Shown here: in pieces, positions 10,363 to 22,904 of the stretch
Position numbering within the stretch: the first letter of the stretch is position 1
How the letters are laid out: each line of letters starts with the position of its first letter
From: Rhizobium sp.
GTDB taxonomy: Bacteria; Pseudomonadota; Gammaproteobacteria; Burkholderiales; Thiobacillaceae
Reading direction: 5' to 3'
DNA: 64,000 nt
Assembly (NCBI GenBank): GCA_019459285.1
Contig: JAIBEL010000054.1
Span: 62,001 to 126,000 of the forward strand
Notes under the pieces: generated by a model
The model's input: the letters and a program-made list of their open reading frames with translations, nothing else
The model's database searches: none
What the model was told of the DNA's origin: nothing
Translations under genes and position numbers: made by a program

Positions 10363-10905
10363 TCAGGGTGCGGCGGACGCGTCCAGCTGCAATTGGCCGT
10401 CCTTGACCGGAATGCGCGAACCGGGCTGATGGTCCATCCGCACGTGGCCTTCTTCCTTGCCCAGGCGGTAGCGCACGTCATAACCGATCGTTTTGGTATG
10501 CGATTCGTAGACGGTCTTGCAGCGCGTCTCGGTCCGGCCGACGGTGTCCTTTTCCTGCAGGTTTTTCTGTATCTGGTTGCCCGCGTAGCCCCCCGCTGCT
10601 GCACCCCCGACGGTGGCCAGGGTGCGCCCGGTGCCGCCGCCGATCTGGTGGCCGAGCAGGCCGCCAGCCACCGCGCCGATCGCCGTGCCGGCGATGCGGT
10701 TGCTGTCCTTGACAGGCGCCTGCTCGTTGACGACCACGTCATGGCATTCCTGCCGAGGCGTTTTGACGGTTTCGGTCACCGGCTTGGCGGCCAGGACCTC
10801 GGCAAATTCCGGCTTCGGATTCAGGGCCTTGTAGCCTGCTACGCCACCAATCGCCGTCACGGCGATTGCACCCAGTACGACGCCCGTCAGCATGGATTTA
10901 TTCAT
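10363..10905 (-). CDS. Glycine-zipper 2TM-domain outer-membrane/periplasmic protein
   Basis: A 180-residue protein starting with a hydrophobic membrane or signal segment (MLTGVVLGAIAVTAIGGVAG) without a lipobox cysteine. Residues ~70-110 form a glycine zipper (AGTAIGAVAGGLLGHQIGGG, then GGAAAGGYAGNQIQ), the pattern of the Rickettsia 17-kDa/SlyB-like 2TM family. The C-terminus (TRCKTVYESHTKTIGYDVRY, then GHVRMDHQPGSRIPV) is the conserved tail seen in the longer proteobacterial members. Likely an envelope-stability protein; the exact role is unknown. It lies downstream of the pyrR-like gene on the same strand, with an 83-base gap. Confidence 0.85.
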   Translation of the reverse strand: MNKSMLTGVVLGAIAVTAIGGVAGYKALNPKPEFAEVLAAKPVTETVKTPRQECHDVVVNEQAPVKDSNRIAGTAIGAVAGGLLGHQIGGGTGRTLATVGGAAAGGYAGNQIQKNLQEKDTVGRTETRCKTVYESHTKTIGYDVRYRLGKEEGHVRMDHQPGSRIPVKDGQLQLDASAAP

Positions 10906-10988
10906 GATTTTTCCAGGAAGGTTGCAATAAGGTCACTGAATTTCAATTCGGATGATAGTTCACTCACGGGACGTTTCCGCAGAACCGG

Positions 10989-11549
10989 TCAGTCCGGCTG
11001 CAGCAAATCGATCCTGAAGCCGGCTTCGTATGGCGGCACGTTGCATTCGATGACGTCTGGCGGTGCGACATCGAGACGGACACCCACGATGTCGGAGCGC
11101 ACCGGCAGCTTCGCCGCCCCGCGATCCACCAGCACCACGGTGCGGATTTCATCGGGCTGCCTGCGGGCCAGGTATTCCACCGCGCGCAGCATGGAATGCC
11201 CGCGATACATCACGTCGTCCACCACCAGCACGGTATGGCCCGCGAGATCGAGGGTGGCGTGCAGCGGGTTTTCCGTCAGCCGGGTTTCGGGATACAGCAG
11301 GGTGAGATCGTCGGCATAGCGGGTGATCTGCAGATCGAGACGTATGCAATCGGCGAGGCCGTAGTGCGCCTGCAAGCGTGCATGCAGACGGTCGGCCAAT
11401 GGCGCGCCGCGGCGCAGGATCCCGACAAGCGCAACCCGGGTGCGTCCTGTCAGCAAACCCGCGGCCTGGCGCGCCATGTCGTCGACGATGGTGTCGAGTT
11501 GCCGGGTGGTGTAGAGACAGGTTCGCTTGCCCTGGGGGTTGTCTGTCAT
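10989..11549 (-). CDS. pyrR: PyrR-like phosphoribosyltransferase
   Basis: A 186-residue type I phosphoribosyltransferase. VALVGILRRGAPLADRL, LQITRYADDLT, the PRPP loop VLVVDDVMYRGHSML and VVLVDRGAAKLPVRSDIVG are the landmarks of the PyrR family (bifunctional uracil phosphoribosyltransferase and pyr regulator). In many proteobacteria pyrR begins a pyrR-pyrB-pyrC operon. Here it stands alone, with pyrC 5.6 kb away on the other strand and no pyrB in view. It may therefore act only as an enzyme, or regulate from a distance. RNA binding cannot be judged from sequence alone. Confidence 0.83.
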   Translation of the reverse strand: MTDNPQGKRTCLYTTRQLDTIVDDMARQAAGLLTGRTRVALVGILRRGAPLADRLHARLQAHYGLADCIRLDLQITRYADDLTLLYPETRLTENPLHATLDLAGHTVLVVDDVMYRGHSMLRAVEYLARRQPDEIRTVVLVDRGAAKLPVRSDIVGVRLDVAPPDVIECNVPPYEAGFRIDLLQPD

Positions 11550-11580
11550 GGTGGGGGCGTTGGTGGCAGGTGGGGACGGC

Positions 11581-12813
11581 TCAGGCAGGGCTGTCTGCCA
11601 CCTGGTTGGCCCATGCCATGGCTTCGATCTCTGCCGTGGTCAGATCCGAAAGCGTCAGCCCGCCAGCCTGCGCCAGCAATGCGTTGGTGTAGTCCAGGTC
11701 CAGATGCTCGACGCTTTCGACCAGTTGCAGCAGGACGCCCATCTCGCCCTCGCGGCGCAGCAGGCCTGCCGCAAGGCGCTCGCCCAGATTGAGCTCGCGC
11801 ACGATATCGGTCAGCGGTTTGTCGATGAGGCTTTCGATCAGGGACAGGATGCCGGCCATGAAGGCCTCATCGCAGTAGTCGGCATTGCGTTGCTGTTTGA
11901 GCGCCAGCACTTCCATCATCTTGCCGCGCGTGGCGGCGAGCAACAGCAGGGGGCTGGGGTAGACCGGGCCGCTTTGCAGGGTGAACATCAACAATTGCAG
12001 CCAGCGCTGCAATTGTTTGCGCCCCAGGACCAGGATGGCCTGCGAGACCGAGGTGATGCTGCGGTGGACGCCGCTTGCAACCGAGTTCACCAGTCGCATC
12101 AGGTTGTAGGTGAGATTGGGATGCTGCTTGAAGATCTGTTCGATCTGCACGGTGTCGGCGTCGCTCAGTACCAGCCCCAGCAACTGGATGAGCGCCATCT
12201 GGCTGGAGTCCGCCCGTTTGGCGGAGAGCACCAATGGCCGCGCAAAGTAATAGCCCTGGAACAGGTCGAATCCGAGGGAATGGCAATAAGCCGCCTGCTC
12301 GGCACTGTCGACCTTCTCGGCCAGCAGCTTCACCGGCCAGTGTTTGAGCTGTTTGACGATCGCACGCAGCTGGTTCTTGTCGTGCAGCAGCAGATCGACC
12401 TTGATGATGTCGACCAGTGCCAGCAAGGGGCGATAGCTCTCATCGAAGACGAAATCATCCAGCGCCAGCGTGAACCCCCGTTGCTTGAGGGCGCGGCAGC
12501 GTTCGATGATGGCATCGTCGACGCGGATGGTTTCGAGCAGTTCGAGCACCACCTGGGCGCGGGGCAGCAGTTCGATCATGTCGGACAGCAGCATGTCGGC
12601 ACTGACGTTGATGAACCCCAGTTGCGCCCCCAGTACCGTTTGGACGCCCATTTCGCTGAAGGCATGATGAATGACGCTGGCGGTCGCCTGCATGTCGTCG
12701 GTGACTGCGGCGCCGGCCGTATTGCCGGCACGGAACAGCAATTCATAGGCGACGATGCGCTGGTTGCGATTGAGGATGGGCTGGCGGGCGAGGAATATGT
12801 TCTGGGCGGTCAT
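11581..12813 (-). CDS. EAL-like/HDOD two-domain signalling protein
   Basis: A 410-residue protein with an N-terminal EAL-fold domain (residues ~1-200: ARQPILNRNQRIVAYELLFR, GFTLALDDF, VKLLAEKV, LFQGYYFARP) and a C-terminal HDOD domain (~205-400: LMRLVNSVASG, VLGRKQLQRWLQLLMF, FMAGILSLIESL). The catalytic EAL triplet reads ELL and metal-binding residues are altered, so it is probably a c-di-GMP sensor or inactive EAL of the YuxH/CdgJ type rather than a phosphodiesterase. The start at 12813 lies 2 bases past the end of ubiD, so they are likely cotranscribed. Confidence 0.88.
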   Translation of the reverse strand: MTAQNIFLARQPILNRNQRIVAYELLFRAGNTAGAAVTDDMQATASVIHHAFSEMGVQTVLGAQLGFINVSADMLLSDMIELLPRAQVVLELLETIRVDDAIIERCRALKQRGFTLALDDFVFDESYRPLLALVDIIKVDLLLHDKNQLRAIVKQLKHWPVKLLAEKVDSAEQAAYCHSLGFDLFQGYYFARPLVLSAKRADSSQMALIQLLGLVLSDADTVQIEQIFKQHPNLTYNLMRLVNSVASGVHRSITSVSQAILVLGRKQLQRWLQLLMFTLQSGPVYPSPLLLLAATRGKMMEVLALKQQRNADYCDEAFMAGILSLIESLIDKPLTDIVRELNLGERLAAGLLRREGEMGVLLQLVESVEHLDLDYTNALLAQAGGLTLSDLTTAEIEAMAWANQVADSPA

Positions 12814-12815
12814 GA

Positions 12816-14279
12816 TTACAGGCCCAGGTCTTGCCACAGTGCATCGACGCGCGTCTTGACGTCGGCATCCATCATGATCGGCGTGCCCCATTCGCGCGTG
12901 GTCTCGCCCGGCCACTTGTTGGTGGCGTCGATACCCATCTTGCTGCCGAGTCCAGACACCGGGCTGGCGAAGTCGAGATAGTCGATCGGCGTGTTTTCCA
13001 CCAGCAGCGTGTCGCGCGCCGGATCGACGCGCGTGGTGAGCGCCCAGATGACTTCCTTCCAGTCGCGCACGTTCACGTCGTCGTCGGTGACGAGGATGAA
13101 CTTGGTGTACATGAACTGCCTCAGGAAACTCCATACGCCGAACATCACGCGCTTGGCGTGACCCGGATAGGCCTTCTTCATGCTCACCACCGCCATGCGG
13201 TACGAGCAGCCCTCGGGCGGCAGGTAGAAGTCGGTGATCTCGGGAAACTGCTTTTGCAGCAGCGGCACGAACACCTCGTTGAGCGCGACACCGAGGATCG
13301 CCGGCTCGTCCGGCGGCTTGCCGGTATAGGTGCTGTGGTAGATCGGGTCGCGCCGCATCGTGATGCGCTCGACAGTGAACACAGGGAAGGTTTCCTGTTC
13401 GTTGTAGTAGCCGGTGTGGTCACCGTACGGCCCTTCGAGCGCGGTTTCGCCGGCATGAATTACGCCTTCGAGCACGATTTCCGCCGACGCCGGCACCTGC
13501 AGCTCGCTGCCGAGGCACTGCACCACTTCGGTCTTGGCGCCACGCAGGAGACCCGCAAACTGATATTCGGAGAGCGAATCCGGTACCGGCGTGACGGCGC
13601 CGAGGATGGTCGCCGGGTCGGCGCCGAGGGCGACGGCCACCGGGAAAGGCTCGCCCAGGCGGGCGAGCGTGTGCTCGCGGAAATCCAGCGCACCGCCGCG
13701 ATGCGCCAGCCAGCGCATGATGAGTTTGTTCGGCCCGATCATCTGCTGTCGGTAGATGCCGAGGTTCTGCCGTTTCTTGTGCGGGCCGCGGGTAACCGTC
13801 AGCCCCCAGGTGATCAGCGGCGCCACGTCGCCCGGCCAGCAGTGCTGGATCGGCAGGCGCGACAAGTCCACATCCGCGCCTTCCCACACGATTTCCTGGC
13901 ATGGCGCGCTTTTCACTTCCTTGGGCGCCATGTTCAAGACCTGTTTGAGAACCGGCCACTTGTCCCAGGCGTCGCGCAGGCCCTTCGGCGGCTCGGGTTC
14001 TTTCAGGTAGGCCAGCAGCTTGCCGACTTCGCGCAGCCGGCTCGGGTCGTCCTCGCCCATACCGAGCGCCACGCGCTTGACCGTGCCGAACAGGTTGGCC
14101 AGCACAGGCATGTCGTGCCCCTTGGGCCTTTCGAACAGCAGCGCCGGGCCGCCGGCACGTAGCACGCGGTCGGCAATCTCGGTCATTTCGAGCCGGGGAT
14201 CGACTTCGACGGCGATGCGCTTCAGCTCGCCCATTTTCTCGAGTTGTGCAATGAAGTCGCGCAGGTCGTGATAGATCAT
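12816..14279 (-). CDS. ubiD: UbiD family 4-hydroxy-3-polyprenylbenzoate decarboxylase
   Basis: A 487-residue prenylated-FMN-dependent decarboxylase of ubiquinone synthesis, close to the usual UbiD length (497 in E. coli). The start [20 protein letters not shown] is the standard UbiD N-terminus. Conserved blocks include [31 protein letters not shown] (active-site Glu region), [11 protein letters not shown] and DATNKWPGE. It needs the flavin prenyltransferase UbiX, which is not in this window. It heads a minus-strand unit with the EAL/HDOD gene and lies 10 bases from the adenylyltransferase gene upstream. Confidence 0.95.
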   Translation of the reverse strand: MIYHDLRDFIAQLEKMGELKRIAVEVDPRLEMTEIADRVLRAGGPALLFERPKGHDMPVLANLFGTVKRVALGMGEDDPSRLREVGKLLAYLKEPEPPKGLRDAWDKWPVLKQVLNMAPKEVKSAPCQEIVWEGADVDLSRLPIQHCWPGDVAPLITWGLTVTRGPHKKRQNLGIYRQQMIGPNKLIMRWLAHRGGALDFREHTLARLGEPFPVAVALGADPATILGAVTPVPDSLSEYQFAGLLRGAKTEVVQCLGSELQVPASAEIVLEGVIHAGETALEGPYGDHTGYYNEQETFPVFTVERITMRRDPIYHSTYTGKPPDEPAILGVALNEVFVPLLQKQFPEITDFYLPPEGCSYRMAVVSMKKAYPGHAKRVMFGVWSFLRQFMYTKFILVTDDDVNVRDWKEVIWALTTRVDPARDTLLVENTPIDYLDFASPVSGLGSKMGIDATNKWPGETTREWGTPIMMDADVKTRVDALWQDLGL

Positions 14280-14289
14280 GGATGGCCGA

Positions 14290-14769
14290 TCATGAACGGA
14301 TGCGTTGGAGGAGCGCGGTGGTCGAGGTGTGGTGCCTGAACGGGATCGAGTGCACGCTGCCGCCCCAGCTCGCCACTTCTGCTGCGCCGACGATCCGATC
14401 CGGCGTCCAGTCACCGCCCTTCACCAGCACGTCGGGGCGGATGGCGAGAATGAGGTCGAGCGGCGTATCGGCATCGAACCAGGTGACCAGCGTCACCGAC
14501 TCCAGCGCCGCCACCAGGGCCATGCGGTTTTCCAGTGTGTTGATGGGGCGGTCGCCGCCCTTGCCCTGGCGGCGCACCGAATCATCCGAATTGACGCCGA
14601 CGATGAGCGAGGCGCCGAGCGCGCGCGCCTCGGCCAGATAGGTCACATGGCCGCGATGCAGGATGTCGAAGCAGCCGTTGGTGAACACCCGTGGGTGCGG
14701 CAACTGCGCAACCCGTGCAGCCAGATCGGCAGGGTCGCACAGCTTGCGCTCGAAGGCTGGCGAATGCAT
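14290..14769 (-). CDS. rfaE2: D-glycero-beta-D-manno-heptose 1-phosphate adenylyltransferase
   Basis: A 159-residue single-domain cytidylyltransferase-fold enzyme equivalent to the C-terminal half of bifunctional HldE (split form, also called hldC). The nucleotide-binding HxGH motif is in [16 protein letters not shown], and [18 protein letters not shown] and LVKGGDW are family signatures. It activates heptose-1-phosphate with ATP to give ADP-heptose for the LPS inner core. The SIS-domain protein two genes upstream could be the matching isomerase (GmhA), although gene order also fits DiaA. Confidence 0.92.
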   Translation of the reverse strand: MHSPAFERKLCDPADLAARVAQLPHPRVFTNGCFDILHRGHVTYLAEARALGASLIVGVNSDDSVRRQGKGGDRPINTLENRMALVAALESVTLVTWFDADTPLDLILAIRPDVLVKGGDWTPDRIVGAAEVASWGGSVHSIPFRHHTSTTALLQRIRS

Positions 14770-14786
14770 CGATTAAAAATACGCCA

Positions 14787-18231
<3,445 letters not shown>

Positions 18232-18262
18232 CAAAAAAACGGCAGACCAGGGGAGGTCTGCC
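18232..18262 (-). terminator. Rho-independent terminator for the minus-strand gene at 18344
   Basis: On the minus strand the stem GGCAGACC/GGTCTGCC (loop of six) is followed at once by seven T residues. On the plus strand the hairpin lies just after the pyrC stop and may also help end that message, though without a T run. Confidence 0.8.
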
Positions 18263-18343
18263 GCGGTGGAAGCCCGTCAGCGTTGGCTTGCTGACTGCTT
18301 CCAGGTGTCGCGCAGCATTGCGCTGCGCGCGGGGAGGAGGGCG

Positions 18344-18856
18344 TTACGGGAACGCCGGGATAGTGGGTTCGATGCCAGAGCTCAAGGCTTCGGGGTGGTA
18401 TGCGGCGATCCGTTTCTTGATTTCATCGACCCGCCCGGACGGTACGTCGACCATCATCAGAATGCGCCCTGCGGCGATGGCCGACTCGAAGGATTTCAGT
18501 CGCGAATTGGGGATGGCGCTGGCCACCATGCTGGCGACCCAGGCGCCGAAAGCTGCACCGATCAAGGCCGTGAGCAGGATGGTAACCAGTTGCAGATCCA
18601 CGCCTGCAGGCGGAAACACCACGGCAACCAGCCCGGCGATGATGCCGATGCCTCCGCCGACCGCCAATCCCGTTTCGGCACCGTGGACAAAATCGGTTTT
18701 CTGCAGGATCGAGGCTTCGTGCAGTCCGGGCAGGGAGACATCATCCCGGGCCAGAACATGAATATGGCCATTCTCGATACGGGCCAGCAGAAGTTCGTCG
18801 TGGATCTGTCGGGCGCTCGCCACGTCCGGCACCATGAAATACAGTCGTCTTCTCAT
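18344..18856 (-). CDS. Glycine-zipper membrane protein of unknown function
   Basis: A 170-residue protein. The N-terminal part (MRRRLYFMVPDVASARQIHD and following HVLARDD, LHEAS) resembles DUF1269-type stress proteins. The middle has two glycine-rich membrane segments (GLAVGGGIGIIAGLVAVVF and LLTALIGAAFGAWVASMVAS). The end (GRILMMVDVPSGRVDEIKKR) is a ferredoxin-like beta-alpha unit. It probably sits in the inner membrane. ATG 18856 is used because the conserved MRRRLYF start follows it closely and the upstream extension is unlike a protein. A terminator follows. Confidence 0.8.
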   Translation of the reverse strand: MRRRLYFMVPDVASARQIHDELLLARIENGHIHVLARDDVSLPGLHEASILQKTDFVHGAETGLAVGGGIGIIAGLVAVVFPPAGVDLQLVTILLTALIGAAFGAWVASMVASAIPNSRLKSFESAIAAGRILMMVDVPSGRVDEIKKRIAAYHPEALSSGIEPTIPAFP

Positions 18857-18938
18857 GATGGCTCTCCTGACGGGGGGTAAGATTGCCCCCCGGATACCTT
18901 GGATTAGCAAATTAGCGGATGCAGTCAAGTTAAAGTTC

Positions 18939-18944
18939 TATAAT
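18939..18944 (+). promoter_or_regulatory. -10 element of the rnpB promoter
   Basis: A perfect TATAAT ends six bases before the predicted 5' end of RNase P RNA (~18950). No convincing -35 hexamer is seen at 16-18 bases upstream. Confidence 0.55.
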
Positions 18945-18949
18945 CCGGA

Positions 18950-19260
18950 GTGGAAAAGCAGGTCAGGCAACCGCTGTCCTCACGTCCATTGGGCGTGGGG
19001 GGAGAGGAAAGTCCGGGCTCCACAGAGCAGGATGCCGGCTAACGGCCGGACGCCGCGAGGCGAGGAATAGGGCCACAGAGACGAGCGTATTCAGTTACGG
19101 TGAAACGCGGTAACCTCCATCCGGAGCAACACCAAATAGGCAGGCGATGAAGCGGCTCGCTGAGTCTGCGGGTAGGTGGCTTGAGCCGGTCAGCAATGGC
19201 CGGCCTAGAGGAATGGTTGCCCACGACAGAACCCGGCTTATCGGCCCGCTTTTCCACTTT
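18950..19260 (+). ncRNA. rnpB: RNase P RNA (type A)
   Basis: The catalytic RNA of RNase P, maturing tRNA 5' ends. Conserved stretches are GAGGAAAGTCCGGGCTCC (CR-I region, ~19001-19020), AGGGCCACAGAGACGAG and CGGTGAAACGCGGTAACC, then GGTTGCCCACGACAGAACCC and GGCTTATCGG near the 3' end. The P1 helix is unusually clear: 18949-18959 pairs perfectly with 19248-19258, and GGTC/GGCC extends it. The ends were set from P1 and the -10 box; the mature ends may differ by a few bases. Confidence 0.95.
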
Positions 19261-19359
19261 CCATTCAATTCAAACACTTAGCTTTTATTCCTAAAATAAG
19301 AGACAGAAATAGCGGCTAAGCGCCGGTTTTTCCAGAAACTTATCCACAACCTGAAACCA

Positions 19360-19391
19360 CCCCTAAGTCCTTGAGGCATAGGGGTTTTTTT
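19360..19391 (+). terminator. Rho-independent terminator between rnpB and mraZ
   Basis: CCCCTA (19360-19365) pairs with TAGGGG (19379-19384), with an inner CCT/AGG, and seven T residues follow directly. It isolates the mraZ promoter from upstream transcription. Confidence 0.85.
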
Positions 19392-19403
19392 GTGTCCGTC
19401 AGC

Positions 19404-19432
19404 TTGACCCCCCCAAAACTATCCCCTATAGT
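19404..19432 (+). promoter_or_regulatory. mraZ (dcw cluster) promoter
   Basis: TTGACC (19404-19409) and TATAGT (19427-19432) are separated by 17 bases, a near-consensus sigma70 promoter. It lies about 100 bases before mraZ and just upstream of the MraZ boxes. Confidence 0.8.
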
Positions 19433-19470
19433 GGGTGCAAGTGGTGATTGGTGGGAAGTTGTGGGAGAAT
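19431..19470 (+). promoter_or_regulatory. MraZ operator: four GTGGK repeats at 10-bp spacing
   Basis: Four consecutive 10-mers begin GTGGG, GTGGT, GTGGG and GTGGG at 19431, 19441, 19451 and 19461. MraZ is known in E. coli to bind TGGG repeats spaced by five or six bases downstream of its own promoter. One helical turn per box puts all four on one DNA face, where the MraZ ring could bind and repress. The first box overlaps the -10 end. Confidence 0.82.
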
Positions 19471-19529
19471 GCGCCCGCCCAATCACAATCAAATTCAGCC
19501 GGATTGGGTTTCAATAAACTGGGGGGAGC

Positions 19530-19976
19530 ATGTTTCGGGGGGTCGCAACGGTCAGTCTGGATAGCAAGAACCGGCTCGTGGTGCCGGCACGCTATCGCGA
19601 CGCCCTTCTGGTGAACGGAGGCGGTCGCGTGGTGATTACGGCCGATCCCAGCCAGTGCCTGCTGCTCTATCCCTTGCCCGAGTGGGAGCCGATCGAGAAG
19701 AAGCTCAACGGCTTGTCCGATTTCAATCCCCGTACCCGCAGCCTCAAACAATTGCTCGTCGGCTATGCGCACGACATGGACATGGACGGCGCCGGCCGTG
19801 TGCTGCTGCCGCCCATGCTGCGCAAGTTTGCCGAGCTCGATAAGAACGTCGTGCTGGTGGGGCAGGGCAGCAAGGTCGAACTGTGGAACGAGGCGCGTTG
19901 GGAGGCGCAGGTGTCGCAGGCGCTGAGTTTCAGCGACGACGCGCTGCCGCCCGAATTGGAGGGATTTACGTTGTGA
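19530..19976 (+). CDS. mraZ: Transcriptional regulator MraZ
   Basis: A 148-residue member of the AbrB-like MraZ family, first gene of the division/cell wall cluster. The two DXXXR signatures are [13 protein letters not shown] (residues ~10-22) and [15 protein letters not shown] (~85-98). A purine-rich GGGGGGAG precedes the ATG. It represses its own promoter through the GTGGG boxes upstream, and rsmH counteracts it in E. coli. Its stop TGA shares a base with the rsmH ATG. Confidence 0.97.
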   Translation: MFRGVATVSLDSKNRLVVPARYRDALLVNGGGRVVITADPSQCLLLYPLPEWEPIEKKLNGLSDFNPRTRSLKQLLVGYAHDMDMDGAGRVLLPPMLRKFAELDKNVVLVGQGSKVELWNEARWEAQVSQALSFSDDALPPELEGFTL

Positions 19977-20908
19977 TGGAGCCCGCCCATGTGCCGGTGC
20001 TGGCACAGGAGGCGGTGGCGGCGCTGGCGATCAAGCCCGATGGCGTGTATGTCGACGCGACGTTCGGACGTGGCGGCCACAGCCGGCTGATCCTGGCGCA
20101 GTTGGGCGCGCGGGGGCATCTGGTCGCGCTGGATCGCGACCCCGATGCCATTCACGTTGGCCGTACCCTGAAGGACGCCCGGCTGACACTGGTGCAGAGT
20201 ACGTTTTCGCGCTTGGGCGCGGTGCTGGATGAATTGGGCGTAGGGCAGGTGGACGGGATTTTGCTGGATATCGGCGTGTCGTCGCCGCAACTCGACGATG
20301 CGACGCGCGGATTCAGTTTTCGCTTCGATGCCCCGCTCGACATGCGCATGGATCCGGGGAGTGGGCTGTCGGCTGCAGACTGGCTGGCGACGGCGGCAGA
20401 GGAGGAGATCAGTGAAGTCATCCGCACCTATGGGGAAGAGCGGTTTGCTAAATCGATTGCGCGCGCGCTTGTTGCGACACGGCAAAAAGAGGCCATCCGC
20501 AGCACCGGGCAACTGGCGAATCTCATCGCCGCAACGGTCAAAAAACGCGAGCCGGGGCAACACCCGGCGACCCGCAGCTTCCAGGCTATACGGATTTATA
20601 TCAACCGTGAGCTTGAAGAACTGAGCATCGTGCTGCCGCAATGCGTGGACAGGCTGCAACCCGGCGGCCGGCTTGTCGTCATCAGTTTCCATTCGCTCGA
20701 AGATCGCATCGTCAAGCGTTTCATGCGCGACGAGTCCCAGGGCGAGCAGGCGCCGCGCCGGCTGCCGATCCCGGCCGCCATGCTGAAACCGGGGCGCCTG
20801 AAGCGCGTGGGCCGCGCCCAGCATGCAAGCGACGCCGAAATCGCAGCCAATCCGCGTGCACGCAGCGCCGTATTGCGGGTGGCGGAGCGTATGGGCGAGA
20901 CGACATGA
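19976..20908 (+). CDS. rsmH: 16S rRNA (cytosine-1402-N4)-methyltransferase
   Basis: A 310-residue SAM methyltransferase (MraW). [64 protein letters not shown] and [17 protein letters not shown] are family signatures. It methylates C1402, the same nucleotide that RsmI modifies on the ribose. ATG 19976 overlaps the mraZ stop, and the frame upstream lies within mraZ. The stop overlaps the ftsL start (ATGA). Confidence 0.97.
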   Translation: MEPAHVPVLAQEAVAALAIKPDGVYVDATFGRGGHSRLILAQLGARGHLVALDRDPDAIHVGRTLKDARLTLVQSTFSRLGAVLDELGVGQVDGILLDIGVSSPQLDDATRGFSFRFDAPLDMRMDPGSGLSAADWLATAAEEEISEVIRTYGEERFAKSIARALVATRQKEAIRSTGQLANLIAATVKKREPGQHPATRSFQAIRIYINRELEELSIVLPQCVDRLQPGGRLVVISFHSLEDRIVKRFMRDESQGEQAPRRLPIPAAMLKPGRLKRVGRAQHASDAEIAANPRARSAVLRVAERMGETT

Positions 20909-21177
20909 GCCGCCTCAACGTCGTCCTTGCATTGGTGCTGGTGGCGTGTGCGCTGGCGGTGATCCAGGCGCAGCATCGCGCGCGCACGTATTTTGTCGAG
21001 CTGGAGCGCCTGAAAAAAGAGGCGCGCGTGCTGGATGAGCAATGGGGGCAATTGCAGCTGGAACAAGGCACTTGGGCCAATCCGGCACGGGTCGATACGC
21101 TTGCGAGAACCCGGCTGGGCCTGGTCGCGCCGCCGCATGACCGCGTGCGCATCGAGACGCTGACGAACGCGCCATGA
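20905..21177 (+). CDS. ftsL: Cell division protein FtsL
   Basis: A 90-residue bitopic protein: one N-terminal membrane helix ([20 protein letters not shown]) followed by a periplasmic coiled coil ([20 protein letters not shown]) and [11 protein letters not shown], the typical FtsL end. It forms the FtsQLB complex; ftsB is not in this cluster, which is usual. It overlaps both neighbours by four bases. Confidence 0.94.
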   Translation: MSRLNVVLALVLVACALAVIQAQHRARTYFVELERLKKEARVLDEQWGQLQLEQGTWANPARVDTLARTRLGLVAPPHDRVRIETLTNAP

Positions 21178-22904
21178 ACTACCATTCGCGCAAACTGCTC
21201 AAGCTGAATCTTGCCCCCTGGCGCATGGCGGCGGTGGGTGGCCTGCTGCTTGCCGGGTTGACGGTGGTGGCCGGGCGCGCCTTCTATCTGCAGGGGCTCA
21301 ATACCGACTATCTGCAGGGCAAGGGCGATGCGGTGTCCAATCGCAACCTCACCCTGCCGGCGCATCGCGGACAGGTGACCGACCGCTACGGCCAGTTGCT
21401 GGCGATCAGTACGCCGGTCGAGTCCCTGTGGGCGCGCGCGACCGAACTCAATCTGTCGTCAGACCAGCGCGTGCACCTGGCCAGGGTGCTCGATATCTCG
21501 CCGTCAGAACTGGCAAAAATCCTGGCGCACAAAACGCGCGGCGAATTCAGCGTGCGCCGTCCCGTCACGCCGGAGCAGGCGGTCAAGATCGCCGCCATGG
21601 GGCTGCCGGGCCTGACGTTGCGGCGCGAATATCGCCGTTACTATCCGGCGGGTGCGGTCACTGCCCAGGTGGTGGGTTTCACCAATGTGGATGACAAAGG
21701 GCAGGAAGGCGTCGAACGCGCCTACCAGGACTGGCTGGCCGGGCGCGCGGGCGAGCGACAGATCCTGCGTGACCGTCACGGCAACACCATTCGCGATCTG
21801 GCGCCGATCAAGACTGCGCAGATGGGCGGTAACCTGACCCTGTCGCTTGATCTCAAGATCCAGTATCTGGCACACCGTGAACTGGCGGCGGCAATCGAGA
21901 AGCACAAAGCCAAGGGCGGCAGCATCGTGGTGCTCGACGCCAAGACCGGCGAGATTCTCGCGCTGGCCAACCAACCGGTTTTCAATCCCAACAATCGCCA
22001 GAATTACAAGCCGGATCTGATGCGCAACCGCGCGGTGATCGACACCTTCGAACCGGGCTCCACCGTCAAGCCCTTCGTCGCGGCAGCGGTGCTGGAGCGG
22101 GGCCTGTTCCGCCCGGACAGCGTGATCGAAACGCCGGACAACTTTCGGGTCGGAAACAAGCTGGTGCACGACGAACATCACCACGATCACCTGACAGTGA
22201 CGCAGATCATCCAGATATCGAGCAATATCGGCGCCGCCAAAATGGCGATGACGTTGACGCCACAGCAGCATTGGGAGGTGTTGCATCGTGCCGGGTTCGG
22301 CCAGTTGCCGGGTTCGGGCTTCCCGGGCGAGACTGCCGGCCGGCTGCGCGATCCGGCGACCTGGAAGCCGGTCGAACAGGCCACCATGGCGTATGGCTAC
22401 GGACTGTCGGTCAGCCTGCTGCAACTGACCCGGGCCTACATGGCGTTTGCCAACGACGGCGAAGTCATGCCGCTGTCTTTCCTCAAGCGTGAGCCGCAGG
22501 AGATCGTCGGCGAACGGGTGTTCTCTCCGACCGTGGCACGGGAAGTGCGCGCGATGATGGAGACCGTGACTCAGGAAGGCGGTACCGGAACATTGACCCG
22601 AGTGCCGGGCTATCGCGTGGCCGGCAAGACCGGTACCGCACACAAGCTCGTCAATGGCCATTACGCGCCGGACCGTTATCTGGCCTCCTTCGTCGGCATG
22701 GCGCCGGCGTCGAATCCGCGCCTCATCATCGGTGTGACGATCGACGAGCCGTCGGATGGCGTGTATTACGGCGGCAGTGTCGCAGGGCCTGTCTTCGCGC
22801 AGGTCATGGCAGCGAGCCTGCGCCTGCTCGGGTTGCCGCCCGATGCCCCGGAAACCGAAACGAAGATGACCGAGAATGCCGTGTCGGCCAAGGGGGGCGC
22901 GTGA
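21174..22904 (+). CDS. ftsI: Septal peptidoglycan transpeptidase FtsI (PBP3)
   Basis: A 576-residue class B penicillin-binding protein. A single N-terminal membrane helix (MAAVGGLLLAGLTVVAGRAF) precedes the dimerisation domain with RGQVTDRYGQLLA. The transpeptidase motifs are STVKPF (nucleophile Ser about residue 296), SSNIGAAKMA (SxN) and VAGKTGTAHK (KTG). It cross-links septal wall with FtsW. It overlaps ftsL by four bases and murE by one. Confidence 0.97.
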   Translation: MNYHSRKLLKLNLAPWRMAAVGGLLLAGLTVVAGRAFYLQGLNTDYLQGKGDAVSNRNLTLPAHRGQVTDRYGQLLAISTPVESLWARATELNLSSDQRVHLARVLDISPSELAKILAHKTRGEFSVRRPVTPEQAVKIAAMGLPGLTLRREYRRYYPAGAVTAQVVGFTNVDDKGQEGVERAYQDWLAGRAGERQILRDRHGNTIRDLAPIKTAQMGGNLTLSLDLKIQYLAHRELAAAIEKHKAKGGSIVVLDAKTGEILALANQPVFNPNNRQNYKPDLMRNRAVIDTFEPGSTVKPFVAAAVLERGLFRPDSVIETPDNFRVGNKLVHDEHHHDHLTVTQIIQISSNIGAAKMAMTLTPQQHWEVLHRAGFGQLPGSGFPGETAGRLRDPATWKPVEQATMAYGYGLSVSLLQLTRAYMAFANDGEVMPLSFLKREPQEIVGERVFSPTVAREVRAMMETVTQEGGTGTLTRVPGYRVAGKTGTAHKLVNGHYAPDRYLASFVGMAPASNPRLIIGVTIDEPSDGVYYGGSVAGPVFAQVMAASLRLLGLPPDAPETETKMTENAVSAKGGA

